A stretch of 64,000 nucleotides of DNA from Biostraticola tofi (GTDB taxonomy: Bacteria > Pseudomonadota > Gammaproteobacteria > Enterobacterales > Enterobacteriaceae). Below the pieces are notes generated by a model, which was not told the origin of the DNA, did no database searches, and saw only the letters and a program-made list of their open reading frames with translations. Of the stretch, positions 7,377-15,245 are shown in pieces (position 1 is the first letter of the stretch; every line of letters begins with the position of its first letter). The stretch is from positions 1 through 64,000 of the forward strand of contig NZ_SMCR01000010.1 in NCBI RefSeq assembly GCF_004343195.1, in the 5' to 3' direction. The position numbers and the translations under genes were made by a program.

Positions 7377-8843
7377 ATGTTGTTACTTAACAAACTTCCG
7401 AGCAACGTGGTGAGGCCGACCTATGACCGCAGCCGGTTGAAAACCCGTATCGCCCATATCGGCTTTGGCGCCTTTCACCGCGCTCATCAGGCCGTTGCGG
7501 CCGATCGCCTGGCATCGGAACACGCCAGCGATTGGGGATACGTTGAAATCAATCTGGTTGGCGGTGAGCAGCAAATCGCCGATATCAAGCAGCAGGACCA
7601 TCTGTGGTCAGTCTCGGAAATGGCGGCCGACGGCTGGCATACCAGGGTAGTCGGCGTAGCTACCCAGGCGCTGCATGTGAGTATCGATGGGCTGGAGGCG
7701 GTGCTGGACGCATTGAGTGACCCCGACATTGCCATTGTCTCGATAACGGTAACCGAGAAAGGGTATTGCCACCATCCGGCCAGCGGGCAGTTGAACACCG
7801 GCCATGAGATGATCCAGCATGATATTCGCCATCCCGAAACGCCACGCTCGCTGCCGGGAGTGATACTGGCGGCTATCAAGCGGCGGCGTGAGCGCGGTCT
7901 GCCGCCGTTCAGCGTGATGTCCTGCGATAATATGCCCGAGAATGGTCATGTGACCCGCAATGTGATCCTGCAATTGGCTGCCGAGCAAGATGAGGAACTG
8001 GCGACATGGATTGCCGCCCATCTCAGTTTTCCTTCCACTATGGTTGACCGCATCGTGCCGGCAGTGACCAGTGAAACCCTGGCTCAACTGACTGAACAGC
8101 TGGGTATGGCAGACCCGGCCGGTGTGGCCTGCGAGCCTTTTTTCCAATGGGTAATCGAGGATAATTTCGTCAGCGGCCGGCCGCAATGGGAACGGGTCGG
8201 CGCCGAACTGGTGAGCGACGTGCTGCCCTATGAGGAGATGAAGCTGCGCATGCTCAACGGCAGTCATTCGCTGCTGGCCTATCTGGGCTACCTGGCCGGC
8301 TACGACCATATCAGCGATTGTATGCAGGACGATAATTTTGTGCGCGCAGCCCGGCATTTGATGCTGGCTGAGCAGGCCCCGACGCTCAGGACCACCGATA
8401 TCGACCTGGAAGCCTATGCCGATGCGCTCATCCAGCGCTATCGCAATCCGGCGCTTAAACACCGGACTTGGCAGATCGCCATGGACGGTACGCAGAAGCT
8501 GCCCCAGCGCTGGCTGGACAGTATCCGCTGGCACCTCAACAATGGCAGCGATTTTCCTATGCTGGCGCTGGGTGTGGCCGGCTGGATGCGCTACGTCGGC
8601 GGTATTGACGAGCAAGGCAAACCGATCGATATCAGCGATCCGCTTAAAGATCTGCTGGCCCAGCGCGTAGCTCAAACCGCAGACGGCGGTGAACGCATTG
8701 ACGCTCTGCTGTCAATTGAGGCGGTTTTCGGAACGCAGCTTGCCCACAACCCGCGCTTTGTCGAGCCGGTTTCTACCGCTTATGCTGCCCTCACCGATCA
8801 GGGCGCCAAGGCAGCCGTCAGTGCTGCCGTCAAGCCCCTCTGA
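7377..8843 (+). CDS. ydfI: Mannitol dehydrogenase family oxidoreductase YdfI
   Basis: A 488-residue long-chain polyol dehydrogenase that interconverts a keto-sugar acid or ketose and its reduced form with NAD. The N-terminal Rossmann region contains IAHIGFGAFHRAHQA; the middle holds SCDNMPENGHVTRN; the C-terminal domain has the catalytic lysine block KLRMLNGSHSLLAYLGYLAG. Similarity to E. coli YdfI is strong throughout by recall, while UxuB (fructuronate reductase) and MtlD are more distant relatives. GAGG lies six bases before the ATG. Its place between an ACS transporter and rspR suggests uptake and reduction/oxidation of one sugar acid together with RspB. Confidence 0.87.
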   Translation: MLLLNKLPSNVVRPTYDRSRLKTRIAHIGFGAFHRAHQAVAADRLASEHASDWGYVEINLVGGEQQIADIKQQDHLWSVSEMAADGWHTRVVGVATQALHVSIDGLEAVLDALSDPDIAIVSITVTEKGYCHHPASGQLNTGHEMIQHDIRHPETPRSLPGVILAAIKRRRERGLPPFSVMSCDNMPENGHVTRNVILQLAAEQDEELATWIAAHLSFPSTMVDRIVPAVTSETLAQLTEQLGMADPAGVACEPFFQWVIEDNFVSGRPQWERVGAELVSDVLPYEEMKLRMLNGSHSLLAYLGYLAGYDHISDCMQDDNFVRAARHLMLAEQAPTLRTTDIDLEAYADALIQRYRNPALKHRTWQIAMDGTQKLPQRWLDSIRWHLNNGSDFPMLALGVAGWMRYVGGIDEQGKPIDISDPLKDLLAQRVAQTADGGERIDALLSIEAVFGTQLAHNPRFVEPVSTAYAALTDQGAKAAVSAAVKPL

Positions 8844-8850
8844 TAACCGC

Positions 8851-8880
8851 GTCCTGCTCTCCATCCCCCGAGAGCAGGAC
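8851..8880 (+). terminator. Strong hairpin after ydfI
   Basis: GTCCTGCTCTC and GAGAGCAGGAC form a perfect 11-bp stem with an 8-base loop, eight bases after the ydfI stop. Only AAATAG follows, with no T-run, so it may be a weak terminator or an mRNA 3'-end stabiliser that lowers readthrough into rspR. Confidence 0.55.
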
Positions 8881-8970
8881 AAATAGCGCTGGTGATTTAA
8901 CCGTCCAGTCGCTAGACTTATCAACTAATTATCTTCATTTACCCCATTACAGCTAATACGGTGCTTCACC

Positions 8971-9657
8971 ATGGCGATCGCCTATACCATTACCGCCAGT
9001 GAACCGGTAAACCAGCAGATCTATCGCTTTCTGCGGCGAGAGATTGTGACCTGTGAAATCCCGCCCGGCGCGCTGCTGTCGGAAAAGGAAATTTCAGTGC
9101 GCTTTACTGTTTCCCGCCAGCCGGTACGCGAAGCTTTTATCAAGCTGTCCGAAGCCGGACTGGTTGAAATACGCCCTCAGCGGGGCACTTATGTGCGCAA
9201 GATTTCCGCCCGCCGGGTGGCGGATGGACGTTTTATACGTGAAGCGGTGGAATCAGCGGTGGTGCGCCGGGCAGCGAACGAAATCACCCCGCAGTTTCTG
9301 ATGCGCCTTGACCATAATATTGAAATGCAGAAACTGGCCGCCGCTCAGCAGGACAGCCAGGGATTCCTGCAGCTTGATGATGAGTTTCACAGCCTGATAG
9401 CCCAGAGCATTGATTGTACTTTGGCATGGGAAACGGTGGAGAATATCAAGGCCACCATGGACCGGGTGCGCTATCTGACCCTGGCCGAGGTCTCTCCGCC
9501 TGAAGAGTTGATTAATGAGCATCAGCGTATTCTGGCTGCAATCAAAGCCGGCGATGCCGACGGGGCTGAAGGCGCCATCCGCCGACATCTGCAAACCCTG
9601 ATCTTCTCCCTGACGCCGATTGCCGAGCGCAATGACGATTGGTTTGAAGAAGACTGA
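8971..9657 (+). CDS. rspR: GntR-family regulator RspR
   Basis: A 228-residue FadR-subfamily repressor. Residues 10-75 form the winged helix with PVNQQIYRFLRREIV, LLSEKEISVRFTVSRQPVRE and a wing reading IRPQRGTYVRKIS. The C-terminal FCD domain is all-helical with the metal-site residues in DDEFHSLIA and INEHQRILAAI. Its resemblance to E. coli RspR (YdfH) is close from end to end by memory. It lies just downstream of ydfI behind a hairpin, so it may have its own promoter. Expected role: repress the rspB-MFS-ydfI genes until a sugar-acid ligand is bound. Confidence 0.87.
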   Translation: MAIAYTITASEPVNQQIYRFLRREIVTCEIPPGALLSEKEISVRFTVSRQPVREAFIKLSEAGLVEIRPQRGTYVRKISARRVADGRFIREAVESAVVRRAANEITPQFLMRLDHNIEMQKLAAAQQDSQGFLQLDDEFHSLIAQSIDCTLAWETVENIKATMDRVRYLTLAEVSPPEELINEHQRILAAIKAGDADGAEGAIRRHLQTLIFSLTPIAERNDDWFEED

Positions 9658-9672
9658 TCCGCTGTTGTGTCC

Positions 9673-11010
9673 TTACAGCAGAGCGTAAGCCGCCATACCC
9701 ACCAGCGCCCCGGTAGTGCCGAGAATGGTTTCCATCACCGTCCAGGTTTTCAGCGTCTGCAGTTCTGTGGCGCCGGTCAATTTACCGAACAGCCAGAAAC
9801 CGGCATCATTGACGTGGCTGAACACGATGGAACCCCCGCCGATACACACCGAAAGCGCCGCCAGTTGGGCGCCGTTGAGCCCCAGTTCACCGATAACCGG
9901 CATGACCAGACCGACGGTGGTCAGACAGGCGACGGTCGCTGATCCCTGAATGATGCGGATAGCCGCCGACAGGGCAAAGCAGGCCAGCGCAACCGGCATA
10001 CCGGTGTCGATAAGCGCATTGCCCAGTGCCGGCCCGACGCCCGAGTCCACCAGAACTTGCTTGAATACCCCACCAGCTCCTGTCACCAGCAGGATGATGC
10101 CCGCCGGCTGAAGGGCCGCCGAACAGATGGCCATGACCTTTTCTTTGTCCATGCCCTGACGGTAAGCCAGGCCGTAAATCGCGACCAGACAAGCCAGCAG
10201 GATAGCCACAAAAGGGTGGCCTATCAGTTCCATCCAGCTATAGGCCGCTGATCCCTGGTCAACAAATCGTGTGCCAATAGTTTTAAGACCCACCAGCAGC
10301 AGCGGAAAAAGCACCAGTACCACACTGAACCCGAACGAGGGCAAGCCCTGAGATTTCAGGTCAGGTTCGCTGGTTTCTTCGGGCAGCGCAATATGAACAT
10401 ATTGGCTGATAAACCGGCCATATAGCGGACCCGCCAACAGCATGGCGGGAATGGCTGCCGCCAGGCCGATGGCGATCATCCAGCCATAATCGGCATGCAT
10501 CTGGGAGGCCAGCAGCATCGGGGTCGGTCCCGGCAACAAAAATGCGGCCGCCGCCGCAACGCCGGCAAATAAAGGTATCAGTAATTTAACCATGTTGCCG
10601 TCAGTACGGCGGGCCACAGCAAATACCACGCCGATAAGCAACATGACCGCCACTTCAAAAAACAGCGGCAACGCACAGATAAGGCCTACAATGCCCAGCG
10701 CCAGTGCCGCGCGCCGCTGTCCGAAGCAGCCGAGCATTTTGCCGGCAATTTGATCCAGCGCGCCGGTTTCATGCAAAATTTTGCCAAACATCGATCCCAG
10801 TGCCACGACGATCGCCAGGAACCCCAGGGTTCCCCCCATCCCCGCCTGCATGGTATCGGCGATTTTTTCAAGCGGCATGCCCGAAAAAATCCCGGTGCCG
10901 ACTGACACCACCAGCAGGGCGACAAACGCGTGCATTCGCACCTTCATTACCAGAAACAGCAGAATAACTACCGAACCGATGGCGGTGATGATTAAGCTTA
11001 GGGTACTCAT
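9673..11010 (-). CDS. GntP-family gluconate/sugar-acid permease
   Basis: A 445-residue proton symporter of the gluconate permease family with about twelve membrane segments. Family marks include GMGGTLGFLAIVVALGSMFG near residue 58, LPLFFEVAVMLLIGVVF, FLLPGPTPMLLASQMHADYG and, near the C-terminus, IGGGSIVFSHVNDAGFWLFG. Members carry gluconate, idonate, fructuronate or glycerate. It is transcribed toward rspR, and their 3' ends are 15 bases apart. Upstream is a perfect GntR-type palindrome, so gluconate or idonate is the most likely substrate. No gluconate kinase gene is adjacent. Confidence 0.88.
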   Translation of the reverse strand: MSTLSLIITAIGSVVILLFLVMKVRMHAFVALLVVSVGTGIFSGMPLEKIADTMQAGMGGTLGFLAIVVALGSMFGKILHETGALDQIAGKMLGCFGQRRAALALGIVGLICALPLFFEVAVMLLIGVVFAVARRTDGNMVKLLIPLFAGVAAAAAFLLPGPTPMLLASQMHADYGWMIAIGLAAAIPAMLLAGPLYGRFISQYVHIALPEETSEPDLKSQGLPSFGFSVVLVLFPLLLVGLKTIGTRFVDQGSAAYSWMELIGHPFVAILLACLVAIYGLAYRQGMDKEKVMAICSAALQPAGIILLVTGAGGVFKQVLVDSGVGPALGNALIDTGMPVALACFALSAAIRIIQGSATVACLTTVGLVMPVIGELGLNGAQLAALSVCIGGGSIVFSHVNDAGFWLFGKLTGATELQTLKTWTVMETILGTTGALVGMAAYALL

Positions 11011-11445
11011 AGCAAGCTACCCACCATGGCAGGCTGTGCGCCAGTACCGGTACCGGACTTTACCGGCAGACGGCGGATGCGGTTTAAAGCCTCAGTCCGG
11101 CGGCCAATGTTCAGATTCATTTCGTTCACTTTATTACTCCCTTGCAAATCGAAACAGCAGCACGTGGTATTGCCTCTAAGCGGAGGCGCTTTAGCGTTGC
11201 GCGTTATTGTTATTACCGAATCGTGCAAAAAATGTTACCGGTAACAATTGTCCTGCCAGGCATCAGGAAAGGCAAGAAAGCTGAGCCTAATCACATAAAA
11301 AGTGTGACATACATCGAATAAATGTAGTTAAAACGTCGGGAGGTCACAATGTGAAGACACGGGATGTTGCAAAATTTGCTCTTCTAGTTGATCGGCAGCA
11401 ACAGCGGGTTCACCCCGTTTAGGTCTTTTGCTGCCGGCATCAGAG
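11011..11445. other. Intergenic region carrying the gntP-type promoter
   Basis: About 435 bases without a supported gene. It holds the GntR-type operator at 11233-11246 and, near 11301, a half CRP-like TGTGA followed by a poor second arm. The left part lies between operator and permease start and would be a long leader of about 220 bases. Confidence 0.5.
11233..11246. promoter_or_regulatory. GntR/IdnR-type operator
   Basis: TGTTACCGGTAACA is a perfect 14-bp palindrome identical to the core of the operator bound by GntR and IdnR in E. coli (ATGTTACCGGTAACAT), with A at the left flank. It lies 223 bases upstream of the GntP-family permease, the right target. The regulator itself is not in the window. 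Confidence 0.8.
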
Positions 11446-11877
11446 TTAAAGACGTCCCAGCCAGCGCATGACCAAACTGCCTGCCCCCGTTACTGTTGCC
11501 AGAATCACCACCGCCATCCAGCCACCGCTTTCCAGTAAACGACTGCCCAGTGCCGCTCCTGCCGCCATGCCGATAAACATGCCGGTAAACAGCAGCGCAT
11601 TCAGCCGGCTGCGGGCATCAGGCTGCAAAGCATAGATAATGGTCTGATGACCGACTAATGTTGCCTGGACGCCTAAATCAAACCCCACCGCGCAAACCAC
11701 CAGCAGTATCAGTTGAGAGTGACCGGGCAGCAATACCGTCAGGCACATCGCGGCGAATGACAGCGGAGCCAGCGTCAAGATCCTTCCTCCTGACAGCACC
11801 GGCTTTGGTTGAGCCTGTTTGGTCTGTTTATGCTGTTCCGGTATAAACGGTTTAAGCTGTTTCTGTATCAGCGACAT
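11446..11877 (-). pseudogene. MFS transporter, C-terminal remnant
   Basis: A 143-codon frame of which the last 100 residues are the C-terminal segments of an MFS permease: GFDLGVQATLVGHQTIIYAL, then ARSRLNALLFTGMFIGMAAG and a closing glycine-rich helix. Usual members have about 390 residues, so the first eight or so membrane segments are missing. The first 30 codons are hydrophilic and glutamine-rich and do not look like the family. It is the divergent partner of a broken LysR gene, the common arrangement for this MFS family, and both partners have lost their middle parts. Confidence 0.7.
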
Positions 11878-11978
11878 GATGCTATATCCATTGTTGGGCT
11901 ATTTAGTGCGCCCATTCTCTAACGACGCAAATGACTTCGGTAGTAGCCAGCCGAGTAAAGCTGTTATACGTTATCTGC

Positions 11979-12222
11979 ATGAAAACACCGATAACCGCCG
12001 GCGTTGACCGCATTGAGTTAATGCAGACCTTTATAGGCATCGTCGAGGCCGGCAGCCTTTCGGCCGCCGCCGCCGCCGCCCGGCTGGCACGGCCTGCCTT
12101 TACCGATTTACCTGGTTTATCCTCAGGCACGCTTTTACCCGGCCAGGCGTAGACTGTTTCTCTCAATCATGCGTGAAGCGATGCCAGAACTGCCCGGTGC
12201 TCAGCGGCCACTGGGCGGTTAA
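11979..12222 (+). pseudogene. LysR-family regulator with internal deletion
   Basis: The start reads DRIELMQTFIGIVEAGSLSA, the first helices of a LysR helix-turn-helix. After about 36 codons it jumps to the far C-terminus of a LysR protein in another frame, reading IYLVYPQARFYPARRRLFLS and ending MREAMPELPGAQRPLGG with TAA at 12220-12222. Around 220 residues are therefore missing, including most of the HTH and the effector domain. A GC-rich run of GCCGCC repeats marks the deletion joint. The gene points away from the broken MFS gene, so this was a divergent regulator/transporter pair. Confidence 0.75.
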
Positions 12223-12409
12223 TCCTGCAAGTGCGGCTGGTCCTGACCCATTGCCCTGCTGTCAACAGCCCAGAATGATCAATAAGAGCTTAAACCGCCT
12301 TATTGTTGACCTATCCCGTATATAACACTTTAAATGTGCAGCCGAGCGGTCTCACATTTTGTATGATATGCGTGTTGGGTTCACTCTCGACTATTGAGAC
12401 CAAAGGATA

Positions 12410-12898
12410 ATGATCGACTTACGCTTCCCCACTGCACTACATATGGTATTCAGCATTGCCAATGCCCAACGGCAAGGTAAACGCGTGACCAGCGCCATCC
12501 TGGCAGCCGGCCTTGAGGCCAACCCGAGTTTTGTGCGTAAGTTGATGGTGCCATTAACTCATGACGGGATTATTGTCTCTACCTTAGGCAGACAAGGTTC
12601 AATCCGCCTTGGACGTGCAGCCGAAGCCATTACGCTTTTGGAAATTTATCTGTCAGTGACCGAGGACAAACGCTTGTGGGCACTGCGTCCGGAGGTTCCT
12701 TCCCGTTGCCTGGTCACCGCGAATACCTGCTGGTATTTCAAATCGCTGGTCAACGAAGCGGAACAGGCTTGCCTGGAGGTGTTTGCCCGACGCACCGTGG
12801 GAGATGCGCTGGTTGAGTTGGAAAGAGGCGACCGACGCGGGGCAGAGGAACCAGAGATACGCTCTTGCCGCCAACCGGCAGAGAAAAATGCTAACTGA
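12410..12898 (+). CDS. Rrf2-family transcriptional regulator
   Basis: A 162-residue winged-helix regulator. The N-terminus MIDLRFPTALHMVFSIANAQ and the recognition segment AILAAGLEANPSFVRKLMVP are typical of the YwnA-like branch of Rrf2, followed by the wing (LGRQGSIRLGRAAEAITL). Cysteines occur in RCLVTANTCWYF and EAEQACLEVF, but the spacing differs from the iron-sulfur site of IscR, so it may respond to thiol oxidation or electrophiles instead. AAAGGAT precedes the ATG. The last 25 residues are not family-like, and the alternative frame continues to 13031, so a late frameshift is possible. Confidence 0.75.
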   Translation: MIDLRFPTALHMVFSIANAQRQGKRVTSAILAAGLEANPSFVRKLMVPLTHDGIIVSTLGRQGSIRLGRAAEAITLLEIYLSVTEDKRLWALRPEVPSRCLVTANTCWYFKSLVNEAEQACLEVFARRTVGDALVELERGDRRGAEEPEIRSCRQPAEKNAN

Positions 12899-13187
12899 CT
12901 CAGCCAGCACGACTGTCTTTGCTACCTCGGTCTCAACGTTACAGCAGTACTACGATGATGATCAAACCAGCATCAGTGAGGTGCTGCAGTTAGCGGCATC
13001 ATTATCCTTATCGCATCCCGTTTTCAGCTGAAGCGGTGGGTCCGACAGAAAATTTCACGCCAGGCAGGCGGCACTAACAGCAAGACGGACAGCAATGCTC
13101 AACGAGTAGACTGGCGTGAGAGCAAGAGGCCAGGCTTGAACGTTTAGCCCTTTGCCTCATGGTTTTGGACAGGCCGGGCTGGCAAGT
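12899..13187. other. Region between Rrf2 gene and the tandem repeat array
   Basis: No gene supported. A 47-codon frame (12888-13031) starts inside the Rrf2 3' end and reads SVSTLQQYYDDDQTSISEVL; I do not recognise it. From 13188 the 45-bp repeat array begins. Confidence 0.4.
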
Positions 13188-13342
13188 TCAGCCTTTGGCC
13201 TGGCAGGAAGGGTAACGCCTGCGCTTGAATGCTCAGCCTTTGCCTGGCAGGAAGGGTAAAGCCTGCACTTGGATGCTCAGCCTTTGGCCTGGCAGGAAGG
13301 GTAATGCCTGCGCTTGAATGCTCAGCCATTAGCCTGGCAAGC
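13188..13342. repeat. 45-bp tandem repeat array
   Basis: Three near-identical units (13188-13232, 45 bp; 13233-13276, 44 bp; 13277-13321, 45 bp) and a partial fourth from 13322. Each opens with TCAGCC and contains CCTGGCAGGAAGGGTAA and CCTGC. The partial fourth unit is the 3' end of the AraC-type gene on the minus strand, whose stop codon is its first three bases, so the array may have grown out from that gene end. Units are not separated by unique spacers, so this is not a CRISPR array. Confidence 0.85.
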
Positions 13343-13726
13343 GTGGCCGTAAGCCGGGCGGCCATAGTGCTGAGACAAGCCCGCGTCGGAGGGACAGCTT
13401 ATTCGCTTCTGCCGACGCCAGGCAGAGGGGGTACTGCCGAACTGACGCTTAAAGCTACGGGTAAACGACTGCTGTGAGTCATAACCAAGTGAAATGGCCA
13501 CTTCCAGAATCGAATCCTCTCCGTAAACCAGACGTTCAGCCGATTGCTGCAGGCGTTTGCTGCGGATATATTCGCCCAGCGCCAGGCCGGTTTCATGCTT
13601 GAATATGCGTTGCAGATACCATTTTGAATAACCGGCGCGTTCGGCAACCGTGGTCAGGTCCAACCTTGATTCGAGATGCGAATCAATCCATCCAATGAGT
13701 TCTTTTACAAAACCAGAATAAGTCAT
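13322..13726 (-). CDS. Small AraC-family activator (RamA/SoxS-like)
   Basis: A 134-residue protein consisting of just the double helix-turn-helix of the AraC family, with no ligand-binding domain. The opening FVKELIGWIDSHLESRLDLT, the first HTH (VAERAGYSKWYLQRIFKHET), and the second (LEVAISLGYDSQQSFTRSFKRQFG) match MarA, SoxS and RamA in layout. ATG 13726 fits the usual N-terminus of those proteins; the frame is open upstream to 13834. The last 20 residues, after the family's normal end, run into the tandem repeat. Relatives activate efflux and stress genes, and control is usually by protein level rather than ligand. Confidence 0.8.
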   Translation of the reverse strand: MTYSGFVKELIGWIDSHLESRLDLTTVAERAGYSKWYLQRIFKHETGLALGEYIRSKRLQQSAERLVYGEDSILEVAISLGYDSQQSFTRSFKRQFGSTPSAWRRQKRISCPSDAGLSQHYGRPAYGHACQANG

Positions 13727-13984
13727 GGCAAGATTCCAGACAGGGGGTTTAAAAGTCGATTCAGCCCGTAGCCAGGCTCGCGCTGTGCGACATCGCCAAT
13801 GCGCATCAAATAAAATAGTCACGCGGTAAATCACATTAGTTACGATAGTATATTATAACAGATAATGCAAGCGTAATAGTTGCACTTTAAAGCCTGTGAT
13901 TTTAGGTACAATTTCCCTGATGTCTGGTAACTGCTTTTTTAACGATCGTGGTAAAACGGGCCGATTGACAGCCCGCTGGAACGG

Positions 13985-15235
13985 TTATCCACGGTATTCG
14001 ATGATCGACAGGCCCGCATTGTAATCGGTGCTGTAAATAATACCTTCAGCATCGACGAACACATCACATGACTGGATGACCCTCGGACGACCAGGACGCT
14101 TATCCATCATGGCAGCCGGAGCCGCCGGCACCAGAGCCCCGGTTTCTTTTGGCCGATAGGGATTGCTGATGTCATAGGCCCGCACACCGGCATTCTGATA
14201 GGTGGCGAAAATCAGCGTATCGCTGATGAAGCTACCGGGACGATTTTCATGCAGATTATGCGGACCAAAATGGGCGCCTTTACTCACATAATCGCGCTCA
14301 ACGGGCTGGGGGAAAGTGGCGATACTGACAGGATTGGACGGATCGCGAATATCGAATAGCCAAATCAGCTTCTCACCGTCTTGCTGGTTATCCAGCACCG
14401 CCTCATCCAGCACCACCAGCAAATCACGACTCGGCAACGGCAGCGCAGTATGCGTGCCGCCGCCAAAAGGAGGACTCCAGTTGCGGTGGCTGATAAGCGT
14501 TGGGTGAGCGCGATCGCTGACATCGAGCAGTGTCAGACCGCCGTCTCGCCAGCTTCCATAGGCAGTATCACCGCTGATAATGGCGTGATGCAGGGCATAA
14601 CGCTTGCCCTCAGGCCACTCAGGCGTTTCGCCGGCGGCACTGTTCATGCCCGGCAGCCAATAACGCCCGGCCACGGCGGGCTTGAGGGGATCGGCAAGAT
14701 CAATAGTCAGGAAAATATAATCGCTGAAGCCATCAATCAGGGCTGACACATAGGCCCAGCGTCCCCCCACATACCAGATGCGGTGGATACCAATCCCTTC
14801 CAGAGACAGAAAGCTTATCTCGATCGGTCTGTCAGGCGTGGATATATCATAAATACGCAGTCCGGCGCTCCAGCCGCGGTCGGTTTTTTCCGGCCTTACC
14901 GTGTCAGATACGGAACGAGTGTAATAGATCTTCTCATCCGCAAAACGGGCATCGGCAAACAGATCCCGGGCGTTGACGACCAGCAACAGGTCATCATGGG
15001 CCTGCAAATGAACATTCCAGGTACCGGGAGGGGCGGCGACGAATCCCGCCGCCTTGGGGTTATTCACGTCGCGTACATCGACGATAGAAAAGCCCTGTGA
15101 CACCATATGGCCGATATAGGCGAAGCCGCGATGCACCATAATCTGGACGCCATCTGGCTTGCCCCCCTGATCACTATGGCCGATAAGCCGCATATTGCGG
15201 CTGTATTCAGGAGTGGGTAATGCGGGAGATGCCAT
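13985..15235 (-). CDS. LVIVD-repeat beta-propeller protein
   Basis: A 416-residue protein built from repeated blocks of the LVIVD type, for example YIGHMVSQGFSIVDVRDVNN, SWRDGGLTLLDVSDRAHP, LIWLFDIRDPSNPVSIATFP and NAGVRAYDISNPYRPKETG. Such repeats fold as propeller blades and end in a return strand (YSTDYNAGLSIIEYRG). It has no signal peptide when started at 15235 (MASPALPTPEYSRN); the frame is open upstream to 15427, but that part overlaps the binding-protein gene and is not protein-like. It starts ten bases after the sugar-binding protein gene ends and is the last gene of the leftward ABC operon. Enzymatic role unknown; a sugar lactonase-like or dehydrogenase-associated function is possible. 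Confidence 0.75.
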   Translation of the reverse strand: MASPALPTPEYSRNMRLIGHSDQGGKPDGVQIMVHRGFAYIGHMVSQGFSIVDVRDVNNPKAAGFVAAPPGTWNVHLQAHDDLLLVVNARDLFADARFADEKIYYTRSVSDTVRPEKTDRGWSAGLRIYDISTPDRPIEISFLSLEGIGIHRIWYVGGRWAYVSALIDGFSDYIFLTIDLADPLKPAVAGRYWLPGMNSAAGETPEWPEGKRYALHHAIISGDTAYGSWRDGGLTLLDVSDRAHPTLISHRNWSPPFGGGTHTALPLPSRDLLVVLDEAVLDNQQDGEKLIWLFDIRDPSNPVSIATFPQPVERDYVSKGAHFGPHNLHENRPGSFISDTLIFATYQNAGVRAYDISNPYRPKETGALVPAAPAAMMDKRPGRPRVIQSCDVFVDAEGIIYSTDYNAGLSIIEYRG

Positions 15236-15245
15236 GCCGGGTTCC

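Noticed and set aside
7608-8675. Long open frame (355 codons) antisense to ydfI
   Set aside because: It is a shadow of the mannitol-dehydrogenase family gene: no family resemblance, no ribosome site, and codon use follows the sense strand.
11301-11317. CRP site near the gntP-type promoter (TGTGACATACATCGAA)
   Set aside because: Only the left half-site is good; the second half differs from TCACA at several positions.
11349-11359. TCACAATGTGA inverted repeat
   Set aside because: Arms are in the reverse order of the CRP consensus and the spacing is one base, so it is not a CRP site.
13188-13342. Possible CRISPR array
   Set aside because: Units are back-to-back copies with no unique spacers and no cas genes; it is a simple tandem repeat.
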